The translations under genes were made by a program, and so were the position numbers. Shown here piece by piece: positions 7,747 through 12,331 of a stretch of 12,331 bases of DNA. The notes beneath the pieces are model-generated. The model worked only from the letters and a program-made list of their open reading frames with translations, did no database searches and had not been told where the DNA came from. Position 1 is the stretch's first letter; each line of letters opens with the position of its first letter. The stretch comes from Oscillospiraceae bacterium (lineage in GTDB: Bacteria > Bacillota_A > Clostridia > Oscillospirales > Oscillospiraceae), in the NCBI GenBank assembly GCA_016302015.1, contig JAEDOJ010000026.1, positions 1 to 12,331 of the forward strand. The letters are read 5' to 3'.

Positions 7747-8832
7747 TCAACCTTCCTCCCTCTGCATTTTCTCCACGACCCGGCAGGTCAGCTTTTCCGG
7801 GATCACCCGCTGCGCCGAGACCGTCTTCCCTTCCAGAGTAAGCTCCCGCACCCGCTGCAAAACCGCCGCCGGACTGTCCTGTTCGCTGTAGAGCAGCAGA
7901 ACATCCGTATCATATTCTCCCGGCGCATCCAGCCGCTCCAGCAGATCCAGATAGACCGCAAAGCCGATGGCTCTGCCGTCCTTTCCCATTTTCTTCATCA
8001 GACGGTCGTACTGGCCTCCGCTGAGAACCCGGGTGGGAACGCCCTGCACATACCCCCGGAACACCAGACCGTTGTAATAATTCATATCGTTCAGAACGGA
8101 GAAGTCCACCTTGATTCGGACATTTTCCAGATCGTCACAAACCTTCAGCACCGCTTCCAGCTCCTCCAGCGCCGCCCGGTCTCCTCCCAGCGCTTTCAGT
8201 TCCTCCAGCGCCTCTTCCCGGCCGTAGGCTCTGGCCAGGGCGGTGAGCAGTCTCGTCTTTTCTTCCGGGACACGGTTTTCCCGGCACAGCGCCTCCGCAC
8301 CGCCGGGGTTCTTGTCCTCAATGCATTTCAGCAGCCGGGGCAGAGACTCTCCCAGCTCCAGACCCTCCAGAGCGGCGGAGATCACGCCCAGATGGGAGAT
8401 ATTCAGTACGCATTCCTCAGAAATTTCCCGCAGGCTTTCCACCGCCAGCCGGAGTACCTCGCACCGCTGATAAAAATCCACGTCTCCCAGACACTCCAGC
8501 CCCGTCTGCATGATTTCCCGGTAGCTGTGGGTCTGCGGGGAAATACGGTAGACATTCTCATTATAATACAGCCGCTGAACGGAGCCGGGAACCACTCTGG
8601 TATTTTTCACAATGGACAGGGTTACGTCCGGCTTCATTGCCATGAGCTTGCCGTTGGTGTCCGTAAAGGTGATCACGCTGTCGGACACCAGAAATTCCTT
8701 ATTTTTGCTGTAAAGGTCGTATTCTTCAAATTTTCCCATTTTAAAATAGGAATAGCCAAAGCGGCTGTAAATATCCCGCAGGCGGAAAACCACCTTTTCC
8801 TCATTTTTCAGGATATCCGTCCTGATCTCCAT
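7747..8832 (-). CDS. hisZ: ATP phosphoribosyltransferase regulatory subunit (HisRS paralogue)
   Basis: HisZ (361 residues) resembles the class II catalytic core of histidyl-tRNA synthetase but does not charge tRNA. It activates short HisG and passes on histidine feedback. Family marks are MKPDVT (motif near residue 68), RLYYNENVYR followed by SYREIMQTGLECLG (motif 2 region), YYNGLVF, LSGGQYD, and GRAIGFAVYLD (motif 3 arginine). A tail of about 60 residues follows the core, as in other Firmicute HisZ proteins. I chose ATG 8832 because GGAGGG lies 8 nt upstream (8841-8846). An in-frame TTG at 8859 would add nine residues, KWRE-rich and unlike the family. The gene begins inside yerC, overlapping it by 32 nt in another frame. 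Confidence 0.95.
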   Translation of the reverse strand: MEIRTDILKNEEKVVFRLRDIYSRFGYSYFKMGKFEEYDLYSKNKEFLVSDSVITFTDTNGKLMAMKPDVTLSIVKNTRVVPGSVQRLYYNENVYRISPQTHSYREIMQTGLECLGDVDFYQRCEVLRLAVESLREISEECVLNISHLGVISAALEGLELGESLPRLLKCIEDKNPGGAEALCRENRVPEEKTRLLTALARAYGREEALEELKALGGDRAALEELEAVLKVCDDLENVRIKVDFSVLNDMNYYNGLVFRGYVQGVPTRVLSGGQYDRLMKKMGKDGRAIGFAVYLDLLERLDAPGEYDTDVLLLYSEQDSPAAVLQRVRELTLEGKTVSAQRVIPEKLTCRVVEKMQREEG

Positions 8833-9121
8833 TGCCTTTTCCCTCCATTTCCCGTTCAATGGCCATTTGGTATCCGCCGCTGCCGTAGGTCAGACTCCGA
8901 TTGACCCGGCTGATGGTGGCAGTAGACATCCCCGTTTCCGCGGAAATGGTCAGATAGTTTTTCTTCTCCCAGAGCATCTTTGCCACCGCATACCGCTGCG
9001 CCATGTCCTGCAGCTCCCGTACCGTGCAGATGTCCTCAAAAAACCGGCAGCATTCCTCCTGATCCCTCAGGGACAGAATCGCCGCAAACAGTTGATTCAT
9101 GCTTTCCGCTCGTTGTGTCAT
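8801..9121 (-). CDS. yerC: TrpR-like transcriptional regulator, YerC/YecD family (probable histidine repressor)
   Basis: This is a 106-residue all-helical protein of the TrpR superfamily. Residues 30-80 hold the recognisable core: CTVRELQDMAQRYAVAKML, then the helix-turn-helix LTISAETGMSTATISRVNRSL (about 57-77) ending in YGSGGY. The first helices (7-30) would make the intertwined dimer seen in TrpR. It is the first gene of the his operon. A GGAGG 7 nt upstream (9129-9133) supports ATG 9121. An ATG at 9100 is a weaker alternative. The last 11 residues lie over the start of hisZ. YerC-type proteins have been proposed from comparative genomics (as HisR) to repress histidine genes in Firmicutes. 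Position here, plus a repeated operator-like block in its own promoter, agrees with that. The ligand is presumably histidine, but this is inference. Confidence 0.9.
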   Translation of the reverse strand: MTQRAESMNQLFAAILSLRDQEECCRFFEDICTVRELQDMAQRYAVAKMLWEKKNYLTISAETGMSTATISRVNRSLTYGSGGYQMAIEREMEGKGNGDQDGYPEK

Positions 9122-9132
9122 AGCCTTGCCTC

Positions 9133-9164
9133 CGTATTAGCGTATTATCATGATAAAGTGATAA
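9133..9164 (-). promoter_or_regulatory. Candidate operator: four 8-bp units over the his start site
   Basis: On the minus strand this block divides exactly into four 8-bp units: TTATCACT, TTATCATG, ATAATACG, CTAATACG. Units 1 and 2 share TTATCA; units 3 and 4 share TAATACG. The middle contains the perfect 12-bp palindrome TTATCATGATAA (9145-9156), centred at the expected start site. Unit 1 contains the -10 box, and unit 4 touches the ribosome binding site of yerC. TrpR-type dimers are known to bind in tandem with 8-bp steps, so YerC is the natural candidate to bind here and repress its own operon. Binding itself is inferred. Confidence 0.6.
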
Positions 9165-9186
9165 CACAGAAAAGTGGATTTGTCAA
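9158..9186 (-). promoter_or_regulatory. Sigma-A promoter of the his operon
   Basis: Read on the minus strand, a perfect -35 box TTGACA (9186-9181) is followed by 17 nt and then TATCAC (9163-9158). The -10 is preceded by TG-T, making an extended -10 element that offsets its two mismatches. The start site would fall near 9151, giving a leader of only about 30 nt before the yerC ATG. That leaves no room for a T-box or attenuator, so control should act on initiation. Confidence 0.75.
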
Positions 9187-9452
9187 CACCTTTTCTCCGC
9201 CGGGATAAAAGCCGGGGTCTGAAATTATTTGATTTTTTTCAGCTTTCTGACATTTTTTCGTTTTTTTATCACAGATAATCCCTTCTATTGCAGGAAAAAA
9301 TAGAACCGACTGCAGTTGTTTTTGCGCGAATTGCAGCCGGTTTCATTTTTTGACAAGGGAAAAAGCCAAAGATTTGGTTGGGGCGTTTTTTCTTTTTCGA
9401 GCCATATTATTTTTGCGAGGTTCACCACGGAATCGGAAAGGAGGAATACGGC
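9187..9452. other. Divergent intergenic region between the his operon and the spoIVB-like gene
   Basis: No gene was found in these 266 bases. The his-proximal half has T-tracts on the plus strand at 9233-9239, 9253-9258 and 9261-9267, and a short dyad TTATC-ACA-GATAA at 9266-9278. The other half holds the inverted repeat listed separately. A TTGACA at 9350-9355 has no matching -10 at a usual distance. CATATTA at 9403-9409 resembles a sigma-G -10 box but has no -35 partner. The promoter of the spoIVB-like gene is therefore not identified. Confidence 0.6.
9295..9351. repeat. Imperfect inverted repeat, 23-bp arms, T-tract on both strands (possible bidirectional terminator or leader hairpin)
   Basis: The left arm (9295-9317) and right arm (9329-9351) match as inverted repeats at 19 of 23 positions around an 11-nt loop. 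The GC-bearing part is CCGACTGCAGTT against AATTGCAGCCGG. The outer part is A6 on the left and T6 on the right, so either strand would give a hairpin followed by a U-rich run. All four differences are transitions; two would be G-U pairs in RNA from either strand. It lies between divergent genes, where it could insulate the two transcripts or form a 5' leader structure of the spoIVB-like gene. Confidence 0.5.
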
Positions 9453-10403
9453 ATGAACTATTTATTGCGCGGCGGAGCAGTTGTGTTGCTGGTGGTGCTT
9501 CTATGCTCTGTGGCGGGCGCTGCGGACACCTTGATTCCCGGCGGCAATACCATCGGCCTGACCATGGAAACCGAGGGTGTGGCTGTGGTGGAATTTTCCA
9601 GCAACATCCCGGAAAAGGCCGGATTGCAGCGGGGAGATTTTATTACGGAGATCGATCACCGGTCCATCCACTCCACCCAGGAGGTGGTTGAGGCGGTCAA
9701 CCGTTCCCAGGGCTCGCCGCTGACCCTGACCGTCAGCCGCAACGGCGAGAAACGCAGCGTCACCCTTGCTCCGTCCCAAACCGATGAGGGCTGGCATCTG
9801 GGAATCTATGTCCGGGACAGCATCAGCGGTATCGGCACCGTCACCTACTATGACCCGGATACCAACACCTTCGGCGCTCTGGGGCACGGAATCAGCGACG
9901 GCGCAGTCCTGCTCCCCATGCGAAGGGGAAGCGTGCTGCCCTCACAGGTAATCGCCGTGACCAGAGGGCAGTGCGGCGAGCCGGGGGCGTTGCAGGGTGC
10001 GGTCTGCGGGAGGAGCGCCACCGGAGAAATTCTGGAAAACACACCCCAGGGCATTTTCGGCACCATGGAGCCGGGCGTGGGCGAGCCATTGCCCATCGCC
10101 ACAGCCGGTCAGGTGCATACGGGGGCCGCAACCATCCGCTCCAGCGTCCGCGGGACGCAGGTGGAGGAATTTTCCGTAAAAATCTGCGCTCTCTACCCCG
10201 ATGATCCCAGCGACCGGAATCTGTTGATTCAGGTGACTGATTCAGAGCTGCTCTCTCTCACCGGGGGCATTGTGCAGGGAATGTCCGGCAGTCCGGTGAT
10301 ACAGGACGGCAAGCTGGTAGGAGCGGTAACCCATGTCCTTGTGGACGATCCCACAAGAGGCTACGGGATTTTCATCGAAAATATGCTGGAGGCGGCGGCC
10401 TGA
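9453..10403 (+). CDS. SpoIVB-like S55 serine peptidase with PDZ domain
   Basis: This is a 316-residue exported or membrane-anchored protease. Residues 5-24 form a hydrophobic signal or anchor segment. Residues 38-108 are a PDZ domain (EKAGLQRGDFITEIDHRSI). Residues 120-316 are the SpoIVB peptidase S55 domain. The catalytic triad is intact: H145 in FGALGHGISD, D263 in QVTDSELL and S278 in GMSGSPVI. The Asp-Ser distance of 15 is the same as between D363 and S378 of B. subtilis SpoIVB. In Bacillus that enzyme is released by the forespore and triggers sigma-K activation. The protein is about 100 residues shorter than the Bacillus one (about 426, from memory), mostly N-terminal to the PDZ. AGGAGG lies 8 nt before ATG 9453. 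It is not beside spo0A or recN in this window, so it may be the main SpoIVB or a second paralogue; I therefore leave the symbol blank. Confidence 0.9.
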   Translation: MNYLLRGGAVVLLVVLLCSVAGAADTLIPGGNTIGLTMETEGVAVVEFSSNIPEKAGLQRGDFITEIDHRSIHSTQEVVEAVNRSQGSPLTLTVSRNGEKRSVTLAPSQTDEGWHLGIYVRDSISGIGTVTYYDPDTNTFGALGHGISDGAVLLPMRRGSVLPSQVIAVTRGQCGEPGALQGAVCGRSATGEILENTPQGIFGTMEPGVGEPLPIATAGQVHTGAATIRSSVRGTQVEEFSVKICALYPDDPSDRNLLIQVTDSELLSLTGGIVQGMSGSPVIQDGKLVGAVTHVLVDDPTRGYGIFIENMLEAAA

Positions 10404-10452
10404 GTGTGAAACCGGATGACGGTTGTCTTCCCCGTTGGCAAGTCTATCACGC

Positions 10453-10498
10453 AGAAATAAGAGCCAAACGAAATTGTATCCGTTTGACTCTTATTTCT
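10453..10498. terminator. Bidirectional terminator between the spoIVB-like gene and the alcohol dehydrogenase gene
   Basis: Two 18-nt arms (10453-10470 and 10481-10498) pair around a 10-nt loop, with one non-matching position (C10464 against A10487). On the minus strand that position becomes a G-U pair, so the hairpin is fully paired in the alcohol dehydrogenase transcript. The outer part of the stem is A/T-rich, so each strand has a T-rich run at the end of the hairpin. It lies 49 nt after the spoIVB-like stop and 24 nt after the dehydrogenase stop, as expected for a shared terminator of convergent genes. Confidence 0.85.
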
Positions 10499-10522
10499 TT
10501 CAATTGTCGTTTCGGGGCGTTC

Positions 10523-11746
10523 TCAGAAATCAACCTCAGAATCGTAGTAGCAGCACTTCAGCAGCTTTTCCATCTCTTCCTGAGTGGGAATTCTGGGATT
10601 GGAGCCGGTACAGGCATCTCCGATCGCTCGCTCTGCAATGCCGGGCAGTCTTTCCAGGAAAACCTCCTCAGGAACAAAGCCCTTCTCGCAGGGATAGCTG
10701 TCTGTTCCGTACTTGGAAATGCACTGAGGAATATTCAGATCGTCGTTCATCTTCCGCAGGAAGGCGATCAGCGCAGCAACTTTCTCGTCATCGGAAGCAT
10801 TCTGATCCGCAATGCCCATATAATCTACGATGACACCGTACCGTTTCTTTGCAGTTGCATCCTTGGCATTAAAAGCAATCACTTTCGGCAGATACATTGC
10901 GTTTGCCGCACCGTGGATAATATGTGCGCCGTAGTCAGCGAAAGCTGCGCCGGTTTTGTGTGCCATGGAATGTACGATACCCAACAGAGCATTGGTGAAC
11001 GCCATGCCTGCAAGGCACTGTGCGTTGTGCATACGGTCACGTGCTTCCACATCGCCGTTATAGGAGGGAACCAGATCCTTCATGATCATTTCGATGGCAT
11101 GGATTGCCAGAGGATCGGTATAGTCACAGTTGGCAGTAGAAACATAGGCTTCAACGGCATGGGTCATGGCGTCCATGCCGGTATGGGCTACCAGCTTTTT
11201 GGGCATGGTTTCCGCCAGTTCAGGGTCCACAATGGCGACATCGGGGGTAATCTCGAAATCGGCGATGGGGTACTTGGTGCCCTTGGCATAGTCGGTGATA
11301 ATGGAGAAAGCGGTGACCTCCGTAGCGGTGCCGGAGGTGGAGGACACGGCACAAAAATGTGCCTTGGTACGGAGCTTCGGCAGGCCGAAAACCTTGCACA
11401 TATCCTCGAAGGTGGTTTCCGGATATTCGTACTTGATCCACATGGCCTTGGCTGCGTCAATGGGAGAGCCTCCGCCAATGGCCACGATCCAGTCAGGCTC
11501 AAACTTCTGCATCACCTCAGCGCCCCGCATGACCGTCTCTACAGAGGGATCGGATTCAATCCCGTCAAAAATCTGAACCTCCATGCCCGCTTCCTGCAGA
11601 TAAGCCACTGCACGGTCCAGGAAGCCGAACCGCTTCATAGAACCGCCGCCCACGCAGACGATAGCTCGCTTGCCCTCAAAGGTCTTCAATGCCTCCAGGG
11701 AACCCTTACCATGATAGATGTCTCTGGGGAGTGTGAATCTTGCCAT
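10523..11746 (-). CDS. Iron-containing (type III) alcohol dehydrogenase
   Basis: This 407-residue cytoplasmic enzyme should interconvert an aldehyde and an alcohol with NAD(P)H, probably to regenerate cofactor in fermentation. The N-terminal nucleotide-binding part shows VGGGSMK (32-38) and AIGGGSPIDAAKAMW (89-103). The helical C-terminal part binds Fe2+ through D192 and H196 (GMDAMTHA), H259 (VHSMAH) and H278 (IIHGAANAMYLP); H263 is the conserved extra histidine. Compared with FucO or AdhE, the gap between the third and fourth ligands is five residues longer (19 instead of 14), a feature I associate with one clostridial clade. AGGAGG lies 8 nt before the ATG, and an almost ideal promoter is upstream. 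It appears to be a single-gene transcript. Butanol dehydrogenase, lactaldehyde reductase and 1,3-propanediol dehydrogenase are relatives; the substrate cannot be told from sequence. Confidence 0.92.
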   Translation of the reverse strand: MARFTLPRDIYHGKGSLEALKTFEGKRAIVCVGGGSMKRFGFLDRAVAYLQEAGMEVQIFDGIESDPSVETVMRGAEVMQKFEPDWIVAIGGGSPIDAAKAMWIKYEYPETTFEDMCKVFGLPKLRTKAHFCAVSSTSGTATEVTAFSIITDYAKGTKYPIADFEITPDVAIVDPELAETMPKKLVAHTGMDAMTHAVEAYVSTANCDYTDPLAIHAIEMIMKDLVPSYNGDVEARDRMHNAQCLAGMAFTNALLGIVHSMAHKTGAAFADYGAHIIHGAANAMYLPKVIAFNAKDATAKKRYGVIVDYMGIADQNASDDEKVAALIAFLRKMNDDLNIPQCISKYGTDSYPCEKGFVPEEVFLERLPGIAERAIGDACTGSNPRIPTQEEMEKLLKCCYYDSEVDF

Positions 11747-11814
11747 TTTGTGTTCCTCCTATTACTCTTACATTCTTTTGGGTGGCGTTTTGTTATACGC
11801 CTTTCTACGTCTGG

Positions 11815-11843
11815 ATTATATCATATAGTAATCCATAAATCAA
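11815..11843 (-). promoter_or_regulatory. Sigma-A promoter of the alcohol dehydrogenase gene
   Basis: On the minus strand TTGATT (11843-11838), a 17-nt spacer and a perfect TATAAT (11820-11815) are present, with TGA just before the -10 (extended -10). Transcription would start near 11808, giving a leader of about 60 nt. The leader contains a small hairpin, GGCGT/ACGCC (11784-11801), before the AGGAGG. The match to consensus suggests high expression. Confidence 0.85.
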
Positions 11844-11886
11844 TACCTTTTTATCGATAATTTTAAATTTATATAAAAATATTTAT

Positions 11887-11916
11887 TTGACAGTTTCTAT
11901 GCTCCCTTGTTATAAT
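11887..11916 (+). promoter_or_regulatory. Sigma-A promoter of the acyltransferase gene
   Basis: TTGACA (11887-11892) and TATAAT (11911-11916) both match consensus fully, with an 18-nt spacer and a TGT extension before the -10. The start site would be near 11923, about 20 nt before the ATG. A GGAG at about 11929-11932 serves as ribosome binding site. Upstream DNA (11844-11886) is almost all A/T and could act as an UP element for both divergent promoters; it holds the palindromes TTATCGATAA (11851-11860) and TTTATATAAA (11868-11877). Confidence 0.85.
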
Positions 11917-11941
11917 GAGGAAAAAATCGGAGCGCGTTGCC

Positions 11942-12331
11942 ATGGGACAAAGACCACATCTATATTATTTCGACTATCTGCGAATCTTCGCCGCCTTCTG
12001 CGTGATTTTCATGCACACGGCGGCAGATCCCCTGCGGGCAGACTTCAACGGCAGTTGGGAGGGGCTGAATCTGCTGACCAGCCTGTCCTTTACGGCGGTT
12101 CCCCTGTTTTTCATGATGTCCGGCTACCTTCTCCTGTCCGGGGAACGGACGGCTGATATTTCCATTTTGGTAAAGAAACGTCTGCCAAAGCTGGTTTTTC
12201 CTCTGGCGGCATGGAGTCTGATCTATATTCTGTGGAATCTTTTTCAGCAGGGCAATCTCACCCTCCGGGCTCTTGTCGCCGGGATTCTCCACGCCTTTAC
12301 GGAGCCTGCCGCCATTCACCTGTGGTTTCTG
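11942..12331 (+). CDS. Acyltransferase family 3 membrane protein (C-terminus beyond the right edge)
   Basis: The 130 visible residues begin MGQRPHLYYFDYLRIFAAFCVIFMHTAA, the usual opening of acyltransferase-3 proteins: an aromatic-Asp-x-Leu-Arg motif at the membrane entry, then a first transmembrane helix with the conserved histidine (H25). Two or three further hydrophobic segments follow (about 45-65, 84-102 and 105-118), with basic residues VKKRLPK between them. Such proteins move acetyl or other acyl groups across the membrane onto cell-surface sugars or peptidoglycan (OafA and WecH are relatives). The gene has its own consensus promoter and diverges from the alcohol dehydrogenase gene, so no operon partner is visible. 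The acceptor is unknown. Start ATG 11942 is supported by GGAG about 9 nt upstream and by the family-typical N-terminus. Confidence 0.85.
   Translation, partial: MGQRPHLYYFDYLRIFAAFCVIFMHTAADPLRADFNGSWEGLNLLTSLSFTAVPLFFMMSGYLLLSGERTADISILVKKRLPKLVFPLAAWSLIYILWNLFQQGNLTLRALVAGILHAFTEPAAIHLWFL

Noticed and set aside
7747..8859. Longer hisZ starting at TTG 8859
   Set aside because: ATG 8832 has a well-placed GGAGGG and gives the normal family start; the extra nine residues have no family match.
9350..9355. TTGACA as a sigma-A -35 box for the spoIVB-like gene
   Set aside because: At 16-18 nt downstream there is only TTTGGTT, which does not resemble a -10 box.
9403..9409. CATATTA as a sigma-G -10 box for the spoIVB-like gene
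   Set aside because: The 16-18 nt upstream hold only G-rich DNA with no sigma-G -35 (TGAATA-like) or other sporulation -35 element.
11784..11801. Rex-type or riboswitch control in the alcohol dehydrogenase leader
   Set aside because: The only structure is a 5-bp hairpin. No TTGTnA...TnACAA dyad is present and the leader is too short for a known riboswitch class.
10406..11860. Plus-strand open frame of 484 codons opposite the alcohol dehydrogenase gene
   Set aside because: It lies antisense to a gene with all iron ligands intact, runs through the terminator hairpin and the dehydrogenase promoter, and shows no recognisable domain.
11960..12319. Minus-strand open frame opposite the acyltransferase
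   Set aside because: It is antisense to a typical acyltransferase-3 N-terminus that has its own consensus promoter and ribosome binding site.

Overview
The window suggests an endospore-forming member of the Clostridia. The evidence is a SpoIVB-type sporulation protease, a short-form HisG paired with HisZ, a PHP-type histidinol-phosphatase, strong AGGAGG ribosome binding sites and GC-rich coding DNA. An Oscillospirales-like host would fit the GC-rich genes and the family mix, but that is an inference, not a match I could check.

Region 1 (1-9186, minus strand) is a complete histidine biosynthesis operon read right to left: a TrpR-like regulator (yerC), hisZ, hisG, hisD, hisC, hisB, hisH, hisA, hisF, hisIE, a PHP histidinol-phosphatase, then a HAD-family hydrolase that runs off the left edge. 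Almost every junction is a 1-4 nt overlap or a 1-2 nt gap, so the enzymes are probably made by coupled translation from one message. Together they cover every step from PRPP and ATP to L-histidine. HisZ/HisG do step 1, HisIE steps 2-3, HisA step 4, HisH/HisF step 5, HisB step 6, HisC step 7, the PHP phosphatase step 8 and HisD steps 9-10.

The operon has an extended -10 promoter. Over the -10 and start site lies a 32-bp block of four 8-bp units, just before the ribosome binding site of the regulator gene. TrpR-type dimers are known to bind in tandem at 8-bp spacing, so this is the best candidate for an autoregulated histidine operator and the most interesting point in the window.

Region 2 (9187-9452) is an AT-rich divergent intergenic segment with T-tracts and a 23-bp-arm imperfect inverted repeat. 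Region 3 (9453-10403, plus) is a compact SpoIVB-like S55 serine protease with a PDZ domain and an intact His/Asp/Ser triad. It converges on an iron-dependent alcohol dehydrogenase (10523-11746, minus), with a shared bidirectional terminator hairpin between them.

Region 4 (11747-12331) holds two divergent, near-consensus sigma-A promoters in AT-rich DNA and the start of an acyltransferase-3 membrane protein that runs off the right edge. No tRNA, rRNA, CRISPR array, insertion sequence or prophage gene was seen. The window is mostly ordinary core metabolism; the new material is regulatory.
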